Assembly: GCA_047967505.1 (NCBI GenBank)
Contig: CM106540.1
DNA length: 64,000 bases
Direction: 5' to 3' (one strand)
DNA from: Dipteris shenzhenensis
Lineage: Eukaryota > Polypodiophyta > Polypodiopsida > Gleicheniales
This document shows positions 34,557-45,699 of this stretch, piece by piece. Each line of letters starts with the position of its first letter. Position 1 is the first letter of the stretch. The position numbers and the translations under genes were made by a program. The notes under the pieces were generated by a model. It was not told where the DNA came from. It ran no database searches and saw only the letters and a program-made list of their open reading frames with translations.

Positions 34557-36580
34557 ATGGCGGCTCCCTACCCGAAACCGGAGGGCGAGCCAGACCCCCC
34601 CTCTCCAGAAGCCTACCGCGTGATCTTGACAGAGCAGCAGTCGTCCCGGGTACAACACGTTGCCAATGACTTTGCCCACACTTCAGTCTATGGCAGAGTC
34701 ATTGGACACTCCCCCTCCAGACCAGCCATCAGGGATTGGCCTCAATCCACGCTTATGCTAGAGGATAGCCACATCGAGGAGGTGGCCCTTATGGGAAGGG
34801 GCATCCTCTGGCTTAAACTCTCCACTGCGAAAGCTGGGAGCAACCTGATTGCTGGTTCCCCCACATCGGTGGATGGAAAGATCATCATGATAGTCCCTTG
34901 GTCCGAGGATTCAGCGCAGCGGACTTTGATGCTCGTTTCCGCATACCTCGCCACCTAGTGATGCTAGTATTTCCAGGCCTTGCTGTTGAGTTGCAGCCGA
35001 TAGTCAGGGACCTGGGTTCCCACTTTGGCTGGGTGATGCATGACACTTTTGTCGACGCGGTCACTGTGGCAGGAGCTCCTAGAGTCCGTGTGGCCGTGGC
35101 AGATCCTGCGTCCCTTCCTGCAATGATTGAGATTGTGACAGATGCTGGCAGCATTACTCAGAGCATGGTAGTCACAAGACAGCTTGGCCAGTGCCTGAGG
35201 TGTCATGGCTTTGGGCACCTGGCTGCTGCTTGTCCGAGCTTCTCCAGCTCCTCTCGGCCCCCCCCGTAGCCCCCTCCCCCTCCCTCCAGGCAGCCACGTC
35301 AGGAAGAGCAGAGGCAGCCGGAGTCCGGTCCAGAGGTGCGGTCCAGAGGTGGCTGGCGGCTGGACCGAGGTCAAAAGGAAAAGAGGAAAGAATAAGAAGC
35401 CTTCTGACAAAGGCAAGGAGGCAGAGGTTACCCAGCCGGCAGCAGCACCTCAGAGACTTGACAGGCAGCCGCCCCAGGGTCCAGGGAGAGCTTCTTCTTC
35501 GGTTCTTCGGTTGTAGCCCACCCTCTGCAGCCTCAGGTCCCTCTCTCTCCCGATCCCCAGCTCCCCCCCACCCAGCCCCAGCCCCTACCCCAACCGCAGT
35601 CCCCTTCTTCCGACCCGCAGCATCAACCCCCGCCTCTTCCTCTTTAGCCCCCGCCTCTTCCTCTTCAACCCGCACCTCTTCCTCTTCAGCCCCAGTCCCA
35701 TCCCTCCTCCCCCGCCTCTCTCAGCTCTTCCGCAGTGTCAGCTTCACCGGTGGTTTCTTAGCCACGTGAAGCCCCCACTCTCCCACCTCCGCCCCCCCTG
35801 CTAGTTGCTTCCGTGGAGTCTGTCGCCTACCCCACATCCTCCTTCCCCTCCCTCACCCCAGGCAGGACACCCCGAGACTGCACCACCCCTGGAGCAGCCA
35901 TCCTTGTCAGCTAGCCCGGCCCCCTCAGTTGCAGATTCTGACGGGCCTCAGCTCCAGGAGAGAGAGCTTCCTCGCGACTTCTACAGGTCCGGTCCCTGGG
36001 ATTACTTGGATGTGGCCGACCTTGGGACCTTCCCAGCTTGCCTCGACATCAGTATCTTCCTGCTCCGTAAAGGGGCGGATGGGAAGATCGCAGCCTTGAC
36101 CCTGAGGGATGGCCCCAGCTTTGCTTTCACTTTTCTCAGCGACGGCACCGAGATTTGGACAGACGACTCGGTCTAGGAGGCTCTCAGAGAGCAGACGCAC
36201 GCTCAGATCTGCTCCTGGATAGGCCCGACGGGTCGAGACTCAGTGGTGCGAGGGTGACGTGCGCCTGCGGTGGCGATGCGCCGCCAAGCGTTTCAGACTA
36301 ATTGTGATCCTCAGGCCCCCTCTATCGTGGCCCCTCCCCCAGGATGTCAGAGCCTGGACACCACAGAAACTTCGCGCCTTTTACAGGATGACTACTTCAG
36401 AGATCTCGAGTTGGCTCGAGAAAGCGTTTGTCCATGGCACCAAAGGCCTCACGCCTTTACTAAAAGTTTTGAAGAACGGGCAGGATGACCCCGCCTCCCC
36501 CTCGAAACCCTCACAGAAGCGTCAGCACCTTCATTCCGAACTTCCAGCCTCTTCCTCGACCTTGGCCGCGAGCAGATAGT
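34557..36580 (+). pseudogene. LINE ORF1 (gag-like, zinc knuckle)
   Basis: Starts MAAPYPKPEGEPDPP at 34557 with an N-terminal domain (VYGRVIGHSPSRPAIRDWP) typical of plant LINE ORF1. A frameshift near 34930 leads into the frame 34898-35269. That carries ARFRIPRHLVML and a CCHC zinc knuckle (CLRCHGFGHLAAAC, C-x2-C-x4-H-x4-C). A Pro/Ser-rich, frameshifted tail follows with a basic KRKRGKNKK patch (about 35370). The C-terminal region (DFYRSGPWDYLDVADLG, about 35970) stays readable. The product would bind element RNA in the ribonucleoprotein. Confidence 0.8.
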
Positions 36581-36605
36581 TGTTCGTAGCCTGCCAGTCC
36601 TCATC

Positions 36606-39600
36606 ATGAGCTTACACCTTGTCTCCTGGAACATGAACAGGTTTCATTCTTCTGGCACCCGTGGTTCTAGGAAGCTCATCTTGAGACAGGAACTTCAACC
36701 AGTAGTGATTGGTCGCTTGGATATACTCCTGCTCCAGGAGCATAAGCTTTCAGTGGCTCATACCCATAGCTGCGGGAAGATCCTCCCTGGATGCTCGCAC
36801 ACTTATTGGGAGCCCTCGATCAGTGCACAGGGGAGGAGTGGCGGTGTTTGCACTTCCGTTTGCGAGTCGGTTGCCCAGGTAGTTTTTGGCCATGGTACGT
36901 TGATCCCAGGCCGTGATCCCAGGCCGTGCACTTTGGGTTGGCCTAGAGTTGGAGGGCTCCAAAATAGGAATCCTCAACATCTATGCACCCACAGACCTCC
37001 GACACAGAGCCACCTTCTGGAGGACACTCACAGAGATTCTCCCAGACATGGATTTGTGGATTGTTGGAGGTGACTTTTACAATCTGGAGACTTTGGAGGA
37101 CCAAAGTTTACAGGTATACCTCAGGTAGAGTAGTCCGCTTGGGACTCCTTTCTCTTCGCGACAGGAGGTAGGGACAGCTGGACAGACCCGTCCTTCCACC
37201 GATGGCACGGGAGCTTGGACTTCTCATGGGGCTTCCGCAGGGAAGGGGGCAGACTTCTGGAGAGATTGGATAGATTTTATATCAGTGATTGGGCCATCAG
37301 CAGAGGTGGTCAGGTGGGTGTAGTGCCAGGGACGACGCTCTCCGACCACGCGCCAGTGCTCTTATCACTAGACTCAGCAGCTCAGTCCCTTCCTCTCCCC
37401 GTTCGTGCAGGATTCCTGATTCCATCTTCTCTAGGGAGGAGGTGCGCAGTAGTATCGGTAGCCTTTGGGACAGAGATTGCGGTGGGTGCGTGGATCTGGT
37501 AGAGTCGGTGGCGCAGGCTCTATAGGAGTCCAGCCAGATTTGCCAGCTCGCAGCCCTTCAGGTTCGCCAGGAGTGGTGGGGCAGAGAGAGAGCTCTTCGT
37601 AGGGACCTCGCCTCCATTCAGCGGCTCCAGCAGGCAGCTCTGAGTTCGGAGGAGCTTCGGATCTAGGCCCTTCGAGCCAGAGCCCTTCTTGAGGAGACTC
37701 TCCAGCGTCGCTCAGATTTTTCTTATCATGCCTCTCTCTCCTACTGGGCTCGGAAGGGTGACCGGATGAGCAAAGAGTTCTTCAGGACGCATGGCCAGAG
37801 GGCAGCAGGTGTCCAGCTCCCGAGTCTTAGGACAGCAGAGGGGCACATCATTACGAACCAGGAAGAGGTCTTGGGGTTGGCTACCGACTTCTACAGGACT
37901 CTTTTCCAGCAGGAGCAGCTTGCCCCCCGCACTAGACGTTCTCGCGAGGAGGTGTGGAGGCACATTCCGACCCTTGTTCAGCCCAGCATGCAGGCGACGC
38001 TGATGGCACCATTCACCACTATCGAGATGCAGGAGGCCTTGATGGCCATCGATGGGCAGAAATGCCTTGGTGAGGATGAGCTTTCTAAAGCTTTCTTCAC
38101 CTCTTTCTGGGATCAGATCCATCAGTCCCTCCTAGCAGCCCTCCAAAGGATTTTCAGCAGCGGTCATATGCCAGAGAGCCTCTCTTCGGGATCGATTTGC
38201 CTCATCTCGAAGGGGGGAGATCGATAGGAGATCTGTCAGTGGCGCCCGATCACTCTCCTCACGACTGCCTATAAAATCCTTGCCAAGATGATCAGTGCCA
38301 GAGTTCGGCCACTACTTCCTGACCTCACTCATGACACTCAGACAGGCTTTGTCCAGGATCGCAGTATCCTGGATAATGTCTTCACCTTCTCAGAGGCGAC
38401 GGAGTGGGCTCAGCACAGCAGGTCGCACTTACCCATCCTACTTCTCGACTTTGAGAAGGCCTACGATTGACTGGACTGGTCCTTCCTGGAGGGTACTTTG
38501 GAGAGACTTGGATTTCTTGTGGGATGGATTCAGGGTATCTCAGCGTTATACAGGACAGCTTCCAGCAGGGTCATCATCGGCGGCAGGATGGGAGAGCGTT
38601 TTCGATTGGAGAGATCAGTGCGTCAGGGCTGCCCCCTCGCTCCTTACCTGTTTCTCTTCTTCGCCGAGGCGATGACATACTATCTTCGGGCAAGGTCGAC
38701 AGGGATCCAGGGTGTTCGCCTTCCCATCAGGGAGGACACGGAGCTCCTGGACTCGGAGTATGCAGATGACACAGCGCTGTAAGTTCAGGATGATGAGATG
38801 ATGCTGGAGAGGGTGAGACTGGCCTTAGAGGTCTTCTGTTCGGCAGCCGGTGTGAAAATCAACTGGAACAAATCAATTGGTTTTCTCACAAACCCTGGGG
38901 CATGCTCACAGTGGGGGAGGTTTTTGGGTTTCAGATGGATCCCGCGGGGGCAGACTACTAGATATCTCGGCTTTCAGGTCGGCCTGGACATCATGCCAGC
39001 TCAGCAGTTTCTCCCGGTGCTAGATTCCATATGATGGAAGCTAGCTTTCTGGAGCACTACTAAGCTATCTCTTGCAGGTCGTGCTCTTGTAGTCAACCAG
39101 GTTCTCCTGGCCACGGCCTGGTATGTGGCCTCTTGTTGGTGCTTCTCGCGATCCTGCGTGGCACAGCTCAGGAGGATGGTCTGAAATTTCCTGTGCTCTG
39201 GGGGGGATGGTCTCAGAGATACCAGAGCCAGGGTAGCCTAGCAGACAGTCATTCTTCCGCAGGCTGAGGGTGGCTTGGGGGTCATTGATCCGGAGCTTCA
39301 GAGTCACGCCCTGCTAGGCAAGTTAGTTATCCGCGGTTTGACCCCGGGGGGGCAAACGTGGAAGATGTTACTTCAGCAGGGGATCAGTTCTTGCGTCCCG
39401 CGCCGAGGTGGAGAGTGGCTACCGTCCCTCCGGTGGATCTTCACCTCTACACCGCTTACTCGCCCCCGCTCCCCGCTTATTCGTAGCCTTCTCACGGTTT
39501 GGAGGTGACTCCGTCTCAGTCTCCTCCAGTCGCCTCCTAGCAATCAGGAGGAGATCGACCGCCAGCCGCTCATCTGGAACGATCAGGTCAGAGATGCCTT

Positions 39601-40900
39601 GGGCCTTCAGCTGGGGGAGAGGTCACATATCTCATGGGACGGCTGGATGTGGGGGCCTACCCGGTCACTTCGAGTTTGGAGGGACACTTACAGACACTTG
39701 GAGAGAGTTGCTCTAGCAGCCGCAGCTGGAGGTGTCCATGGAGCTCAGATGAGATGCACAGAGATAGATGGCACGATTCCTGCCGGTTGGTTGGTTCCAC
39801 CCGAGATTCAGATCCTCATGCCTGGTGATGCCCGTTGGCTTGGGCAGTTCACTCCTCGTGGCATCCCACTGGTGGTTGCAGGCAGGCTGGACGACACCTC
39901 TGTATCCTTCTTCGCGGTTTTGGGGGATGGCCGACTCAGGATAGAGGGTGTGCTCATCGACCCCCTTCTCTCGTGGCAGAGGGTTCGTGTCGTAGGCCTC
40001 GTGGGAACGGTTTGGCGGATCGATCCTAGTATAGAGCAGGATCAGCTGCAGCTATGGTGCCTTTGGCTTTGGGAGGGGCGGGCTCTGTCAGAGCTTGATT
40101 GGGACCCAGGTGAGTGGAGATGGCCAGAGGTTGTGGCAGGCCAGGGGCCGACCCCTTTCTTCGCTTACAGCACGAAACTGGGTAGGAGAGTTCTCGGGAG
40201 GATGCAGAGCCGACCGCCCACCCAATGGCCCAGTTGGTATTCTCAGGGTATTTCCAGGCTATTTTTGCAGGCCTTCTGGAAGGCCTTGTGGGAGAGCTGG
40301 GGGCCACGGAAGATTTCCTACTTCCTTTGGCTACTCGCCCACAAGGGTCTTCCAGTGGGGAGCTGGTTGCGGTAGATTGGTCAGGATGGACTCTGTCAGA
40401 TTTGTCATGAGGACGAGGAGTCACCAAAGCACTGCCTGTGGAGCTGCACTCGCGCCCAGGACGTGTGGAGGTGGGCCTTCGGGATCCTTACTCGCGCAGC
40501 TCCGGAGTTAGGTTTGATCACCTGGGGCGCATTCTGCTGGTGCAGCACCACACCTGGCTATCATCAGTTGTTCGAGGCAGGTCCGCAGGACCCTATGTTC
40601 CTTATCACACAGGGGACTTGGGGGCCGATTGAGGGCATCGCGCAGCACTTGGCAGAGGCGGACACAGGATCTCAGGTGAGGCAGCCAGTCTGGGAGATTA
40701 TTAGCAGCATCGTCGGATGGCACATTTGGACTTCGTGCTGCGCGCAGATCCTCGGTGGTACCTGTCTTTCGACTGCCCAAGTCATGGCCGACATCTGGAG
40801 CGAGATTATCCACACGCTCAGAGGCCAGTGGGACCAGATCCAGGGGGATTCCCGAGGCCGGGAGAAGCGGAGACGCTTCCTCCGAGATTGGGATACGTAG
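36606..40900 (+). pseudogene. LINE ORF2 (endonuclease + reverse transcriptase)
   Basis: Starts MSLHLVSWNMNRFHSSGTRG. Endonuclease blocks: LLLQEHKLS (about 36735), ILNIYAPTD (36970), WIVGGDFYNL (37060) and LSDHAPVLL (37340). Reverse transcriptase: RPITLLTTAYKILAK (38250), TGFVQDRSILDN (38343), LLLDFEKAYD (38440), RQGCPLAPYLF (38620) and the catalytic EYADDTAL (38757). A zf-RVT-type C terminus follows: FLWLLAHKGLPVG, then WIGQDGLCQICHED. Stops include TAG 38225, TGA 38468 directly after KAYD, TAA 38780 after the YADD block and TGA 39032. Several frameshifts lie in the endonuclease. Not functional. Confidence 0.92.
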
Positions 40901-41121
40901 GGCCTCTTCTTCGAGCCTTCAGTGCCTTCAGTGGCGTTACTCACTGCCTCTCTGGCTGTTTATCCACACCCGCCTGATCCCTCCGTGAGAGAGAGCTTTT
41001 TGTTTCCACTTAGGGCTGCGTCCGATTTGTGAACGCAGCCCCGTCAACTGCAAAACTGACTTTTATGTATCTTGTTTTTTCGAAGTAATATAATCAGCAC
41101 TGTTTTTTCGGAAAAAAAAAA

Positions 41122-41138
41122 AGAATAAAGCGTACATA
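41122..41138. repeat. LINE target-site duplication, right copy
   Basis: AGAATAAAGCGTACATA immediately after the poly(A); exact match to 33988-34004. Confidence 0.95.
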
Positions 41139-41459
41139 CTAACATATATTAACATACAAACAATAATTACATTGAAAACTAAAAATATAAATTAAAAGCA
41201 AAAAGTTTTAATTTCAAAAAGTCATTATCTTTGCAAAGAAAAGTGACTCTTAACTCTTGCCTCTAAATATGTTGAATGCCTCAAGGTTGTCTTGTTGAAT
41301 ATCAAGATCTGGGCAACCCGAAAGCCTTTACGGACACTTCGGAGCTGGGCGGGAACGGAAGCTGGGAAGGATTGGGGAGCCAGAAACTTGTGTACACGAC
41401 CTTGTTGGGGGCGATGCTGCCTACCTTGAACAGTAGTGCACAAAGAAGCCGCATGAATC

Positions 41460-42005
41460 TTAGAGGGCATGGTCTGCCTGAGGGTGCATCTATGAGAGTT
41501 CATGAGCAGACTGGGAAGCAATGTAGGCTGCAATGGAAGTGTTCCTTCCCTTCCATAATGTTTACCACTACTATGAGGCATGTTTGGGGTTCAATATTTA
41601 CAAATGATAAGCATAGTCGCAGTGGCAATGCCCATTGTCGGTATGTGCGAGCTTGGCAACTGTCCCCAGACAGCAGGATGCGGAGTCCTCAAGGAATGTG
41701 CCAGGCACTAAACAGGTGTTAATATTGTGGCTTTGTCGGTTGCCTTAGTGCTTGGGCTGAAACTTGGGTTTGTAGGCCTCTGGTGTGGCCTGCTGGCAGC
41801 CCAAGGAACGTGTGTAACACTGATGTTTTTAGTCTTGCACAATACCGATTGGAACCTTCAGGCTATGCGAGCCAAAGAACTGACCGGATCTTTCCAGACT
41901 GAGATGGATAATACTGTAAATCACACATTTCAAACTGACTATAGAGTGGAAACTCAAGAGAAGGAAACTCTAATTTCCATCAAAGTTGCATCAACGAATG
42001 CTTTG
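41460..42005 (+). pseudogene. MATE efflux transporter fragment
   Basis: Frame pieces match the second half of plant MATE/DTX transporters: GLPEGASMRV (about 41475), [18 protein letters not shown] (about 41600) and [14 protein letters not shown] (about 41670). The frame 41727-42005 then gives VALSVALVLGLKLGFVGLWCGLL and TDWNLQAMRAKELTG, the usual end of the last helices. A TAA after CARH and frameshifts near 41510-41600 break it. The first half of the protein is missing. It is directly followed by the PDR pseudogene. Confidence 0.75.
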
Positions 42006-43462
42006 TGATGATGGTGATGAGGCATCACAAAGCCACTCATGTCCAGAACGCCGCAGGCTACAACTTTCTAACGTTTTGTTGGTCGGTAATTCGACAAAGG
42101 TATTGAATCAACAACATCTAGATTGGACAGGCATCGACTTACAGGAGGTGAGGCGATCAAGCATCTCCTCGGTAGGCAACTCCGATCGTCTCGACGCTGC
42201 TGCTGCTGCCAGTGCCACTGGAGGTCGAAAGAGAGGAATGGTTCTTCCGTTCAAACCTTTGGGAATAGCGTTCAACGCAATGAACTACTATGTTGACATG
42301 CCGCCGGTACAGATTCTCAAAGGTTCTACTAAGGTTTTCTTTAGCTTTCTGCTAAAGCTGTGCAACTAATATAAGCTTTCAACTCCAATTTGCAGGCTTT
42401 GAAAGAACAGGGTGTAACTGAAGATAGACTTCAACTGCTACGGGGGGTGTCTGGAGCTTTCAGGCCAGGTGTTCTTACAACCTTGGTGGGTGTGAGTGGT
42501 GCCGAGAAGACCACTCTTATGGATGTTTTGGTATTCACTCGCCCAACCTGACTGTGAGAGAGTCTCTCATATACTCGGCGTGGCGTCGTTTGCCCGACGA
42601 AGTCGACAAACCAACGCAAATGGTAATTAATACCTCTAATCTCATGTTCAAAATTTGGAAAATTTAAGTGGTGAATCGAGGAGAACGCCCTCAATTCATC
42701 CATGCAGGATCATTGGCCTATTGTAAGACCGTTTAACCCCTGTAGATGTTCGTGGAAGAACTGATGGAGCTTGTGGAACTCACGCCCATCAGAGACGCTG
42801 TGGTTGGTCTTCCTGGGGTGGACAGGCTTTCTACGGAGCAGCGCAAAAGGTTGACGATTGCAGTGGAGCTGGTCGCCAATCCCTCCATAATTTTTATGGA
42901 TGAGCCCACCTCTGGATTGGATGCTCGATCTACCCCCATAATGATCCGAACGGTGCGCAACGCTGTGGATACGGGACAGACTATGGTGTGCACCATCCAC
43001 CAGCCCAGCATCGACATATTCGAAGATTTTGATGAGGTATGGATTCGCAGCTAATTGCTGGACGGTCGAAGTTGATAGTCATTGATTCATCGGTTGTTTG
43101 CCCCATTAGCGGATTGAATGGATTTGACGCTAAAATCCTATTGTTGCATGAATTGATTTTCGCAGTTGGTTCTTATGAAACGAGGCAAGCAGGTGATTTA
43201 CGGCGGTCCGCTTGGTCGCCACTCTTGCCGATGGTAATCTGCAATGATGGGCTGACACTGCTCAACTCGTTTTCGTTGCCAGCAAGGCTTCTTGATGCCA
43301 ATCGTGCCACTTACATGCCTTACGGGAATGCTATCACTTTGGATCCCGTCAAAGCCCTCACCTTCACCAAAGGCAGGGACACTGCTTTCCGTCGTTCTTC
43401 GGCCATCCCATGCCACAGCTATCGTGCTTAAGAGGCTACGTATTAGAGCCTGGTAAAGTTAA

Positions 43463-43596
43463 CGTTCAATGCCATCTGCAAATTAGAAGCACCCGATCTG
43501 ATTGACGAGGAATTCAGACAATAAATTTACGTTCAATGCCATCTGCAAATTAGAAGCACCCGATCTGATTGACGAGGAATTCAGACAATAAATTCA
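43463..43596. repeat. 67-bp tandem duplication
   Basis: CGTTCAATGCCATCTGCAAA starts at 43463 and again at 43530; the two 67-bp copies are essentially identical, pointing to a recent event. Confidence 0.95.
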
Positions 43597-43757
43597 AAAT
43601 TGCCTATAAGCTCCATACAAATTTAATTCTGGGCTTTGAATCTGCGACTCTTTTCGACGATTTTTGCCCGTTTCTCTGACCTCCAAGCTCTGGCTATGCC
43701 GGTTCCACCTTCGCTTGCAGTTTCGTTGCATGCTCTTTGAGCTCCATACAGATAAAG

Positions 43758-43949
43758 ATGCATCCTTCGCCCCTCCTCATCTTCTTCCTCAGCTTTGCCT
43801 CCCTCGCTCACTCCTCGCCCTGCGCCCTAAACTTCACCGTCCTCGATCAGATCGAATACGTTGGCAAGGAGGTTGCTCGCTCCACGAACATCTCGTACCG
43901 CTGCACCAGCTACATCCAGGCTAAATTGCAGGGGAAACAATTGTGTTGA
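43758..43949 (+). CDS. Small secreted-type ORF, unrecognised
   Basis: The ATG at 43758 opens 63 codons beginning MHPSPLLIFFLSFASLAHSS, a good signal-peptide profile with an Ala-His-Ser cleavage-like region. CALNFTVLDQIEYVGKEVA and a pair of Cys residues follow. It is probably the first exon of a secreted or GPI-anchored plant protein, cut off at 43949. It lies inside the PDR pseudogene region and is likely another gene fragment. Confidence 0.4.
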   Translation: MHPSPLLIFFLSFASLAHSSPCALNFTVLDQIEYVGKEVARSTNISYRCTSYIQAKLQGKQLC

Positions 43950-44429
43950 AGATTCCACTCTGGCAAACACAAACTCTTAAATGTTACATGTTTGGGGTTG
44001 GCAGGCGATTCCCGGGGTCCCCAAAATCACAGAAGGCTACAACCCAGCAACGTGGATGCTCGAAGTGAGCTCACCGGCAGTTGAGTTGCGCCTCGCCGTC
44101 GATTTTGCACAGATTTACAAGGAGTCCGCTCTTTACCAGTAAGAACTGGCTGCGCCTGAAACCCGCAATTATCCTCCTAATGATTTGATCGTTGACATTC
44201 TGCCGGTCTGTAACTGATAAGCTGCTCTCTGCAACGGCTCCTACTTCTTCTATCTCCTCTAGCTCGAATTTTGTGGCTACGAGGACATGATCGTGAGGAA
44301 ACGGTGACAAGCATCTGGGTGTAGGTCCTGGAATGTATTTACGACCTCCCCCTAATGCTTCTACTTCCTGAACCCGCTTCTCATACTGAGATTCCAAGAG
44401 GTCTCGTACCCTCTCCACATCTACCGCCA

Positions 44430-44900
44430 ATGCTACGAGTGATCCTCATCCACAAAGTCACGATGACAGAGGAAAGGTCCACAAATTGTTACAAAATTTT
44501 GGTATCGGGGGGAGATGGTTTGCCCACACCCAACCTTCACACGTTCAATTTGATGACGGAGGTTTATGATTCTTCAAATAGCACCTGGGCAATGGCTGGC
44601 AATCCGTTTCCGAAATGGAGTGGTGATGTTTGAGCCAACGGTAGAGGTGTGGAGCGAATTGGATGTGCCGATGCCTCTCTACATCAGCATCCCGTCCTTG
44701 TTGACTGCAAAGAACCGGCTTCTGATGGTGGGCAGGTCAGTGATACAACAGAATCGATCTAAGGCGACAGCGATTTGCATATGGGAGTTGCAGCAAGGGG
44801 CAAGAAAGGGTGCTTGGGTGGAGCTTGCATCTTATTCTCCACATCGCCACCGATTCTTGGAGATGGCTACCCAACGACCCTATTTTCCCAAAGCATAGCA
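44430..44900 (+). pseudogene. F-box/kelch-repeat protein fragment
   Basis: Frames read KILVSGGDGLPTP, EVYDSSNSTWAMAGN, then after a shift near 44630 EVWSELDVPMPLYIS, PSLLTAKNRLLMVG and ICIWELQQG with WVELASYSPH. This is the kelch-type beta-propeller part of plant F-box/kelch proteins. No F-box is present. Another readable stretch (LLEIPAACEAIKERIHYSC, 44928-45093) follows but I do not recognise it. The F-box end may have been lost when the fragment was moved next to the ABCG remnant. Confidence 0.6.
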
Positions 44901-45616
44901 AACTGATTTATTCTCGCAGGCCCTTTTAGAGATCCCGGCTGCCTGCGAGGCAATTAAAGAGCGAATTCACTATTCATGTACGCCTAATGGCCGAAATGTT
45001 TTGGTTTGTGAGGATCGCTGGCTGCACGATCAGCTGAATACGGAGCAAATTAGAGGCAATTTTGATCCGTGCTTGCTTTCGCTGATCGGATGAGGACGTA
45101 GTTTGTATTTCCAAAACAAGTAAATCTCGTCTGTCGCTTTTTCAATCTCTACTTCTGTACTCAATCCATCTTCTTTCTCTTACCATCTCTGTAATTTTCT
45201 TACGAACTCGAGCCTCTATCACTTTCACTCACTCAACTATTCAAGGAAATTATACGCAAAAACATAACCACAGCCACTTCGCAAAACAAAATGAATATCT
45301 AAAATTGATCCATCGACGAAAAAATCCGCTGACCTTCGTATTCGTAATTTTCGCAACAGCCGAGAGTGAAATAACTTCGTATTCGTAGTACTTCCAATAG
45401 TCCAAAGAGAATTACAACCCCGAGCTTCTGCTTCAGCAAGAAAGCTTGGAGCTTCAAGGCTACGTGTCGGAAAATTGTATGGGACACTTTCTTAACGAAA
45501 ATGTAAGGGACACTTTCTTAACGAAAATGTAAAGATAGCTCTGCCTTCCAACAAGTACAAGTGTGCAACTAGCTGCCCATGGCCAAAAAGCAAATAGTAA
45601 AATATTCTCAACTTGT

Positions 45617-45689
45617 GGAGATGCGGGGTATCGATCCCCGTACCTCTCGCATGCTAAGCGAGCGCTCTACCATCTGAGCTACATCCCCC
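45617..45689 (-). tRNA. tRNA-Ala (AGC)
   Basis: The minus strand folds into a complete cloverleaf of 73 nt. The 7-bp acceptor stem GGGGATG/CATCTCC has one G-T pair. D arm is GCTC...GAGC, anticodon stem CTCGC/GCGAG with AGC at 45656-45654, and T arm CGGGG/CCCCG; discriminator A is at 45617. No intron. The internal A box (TAGCTCAGATGG) and B box (GGATCGATACC) are present. A T-run lies about 20 nt downstream (TTTTAC) as a Pol III stop. No CCA is encoded, as expected for a nuclear gene. Confidence 0.97.
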
Positions 45690-45699
45690 GGTGGCCAAA

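Larger units (their letters stand above)
34005..41121 (+). mobile_element. L1-type LINE, full-length but dead
   Basis: A 7.1-kb insertion bounded by a perfect 17-bp target duplication and ending in a poly(A) tract (41112-41122). The GC-rich 5' region (34005-34556) is made of CTCGCC-type repeats. ORF1 (gag-like) and ORF2 (endonuclease, reverse transcriptase, zinc-binding C terminus) are both present in the usual order but broken. Base composition is much GC-richer than the flanks, so this looks like a comparatively late arrival that then decayed. Confidence 0.95.
42009..44142 (+). pseudogene. PDR-type ABCG transporter fragment
   Basis: Matches the second nucleotide-binding domain of plant pleiotropic drug resistance transporters. 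Blocks: DWTGIDLQEVRRSSISS, KRGMVLPFKPLGIAF and NYYVDMPP (42290). Then, after a retained intron (acceptor CAATTTGCAG near 42396), [19 protein letters not shown]. Walker A reads GVSGAEKTT instead of GVSGAGKTT. About 50 codons are deleted between MDVL and [11 protein letters not shown] (42540). Then LVGLPGV-like, the signature region [16 protein letters not shown], Walker [14 protein letters not shown] and the switch [23 protein letters not shown] is at 43193, and after an unrelated stretch [20 protein letters not shown] at 44010. Introns are retained, so this is not a processed copy. Confidence 0.88.

Noticed and set aside
41276-41460. N-terminal MATE sequence upstream of the fragment
   Set aside because: No MATE motif could be read in any frame before about 41460.
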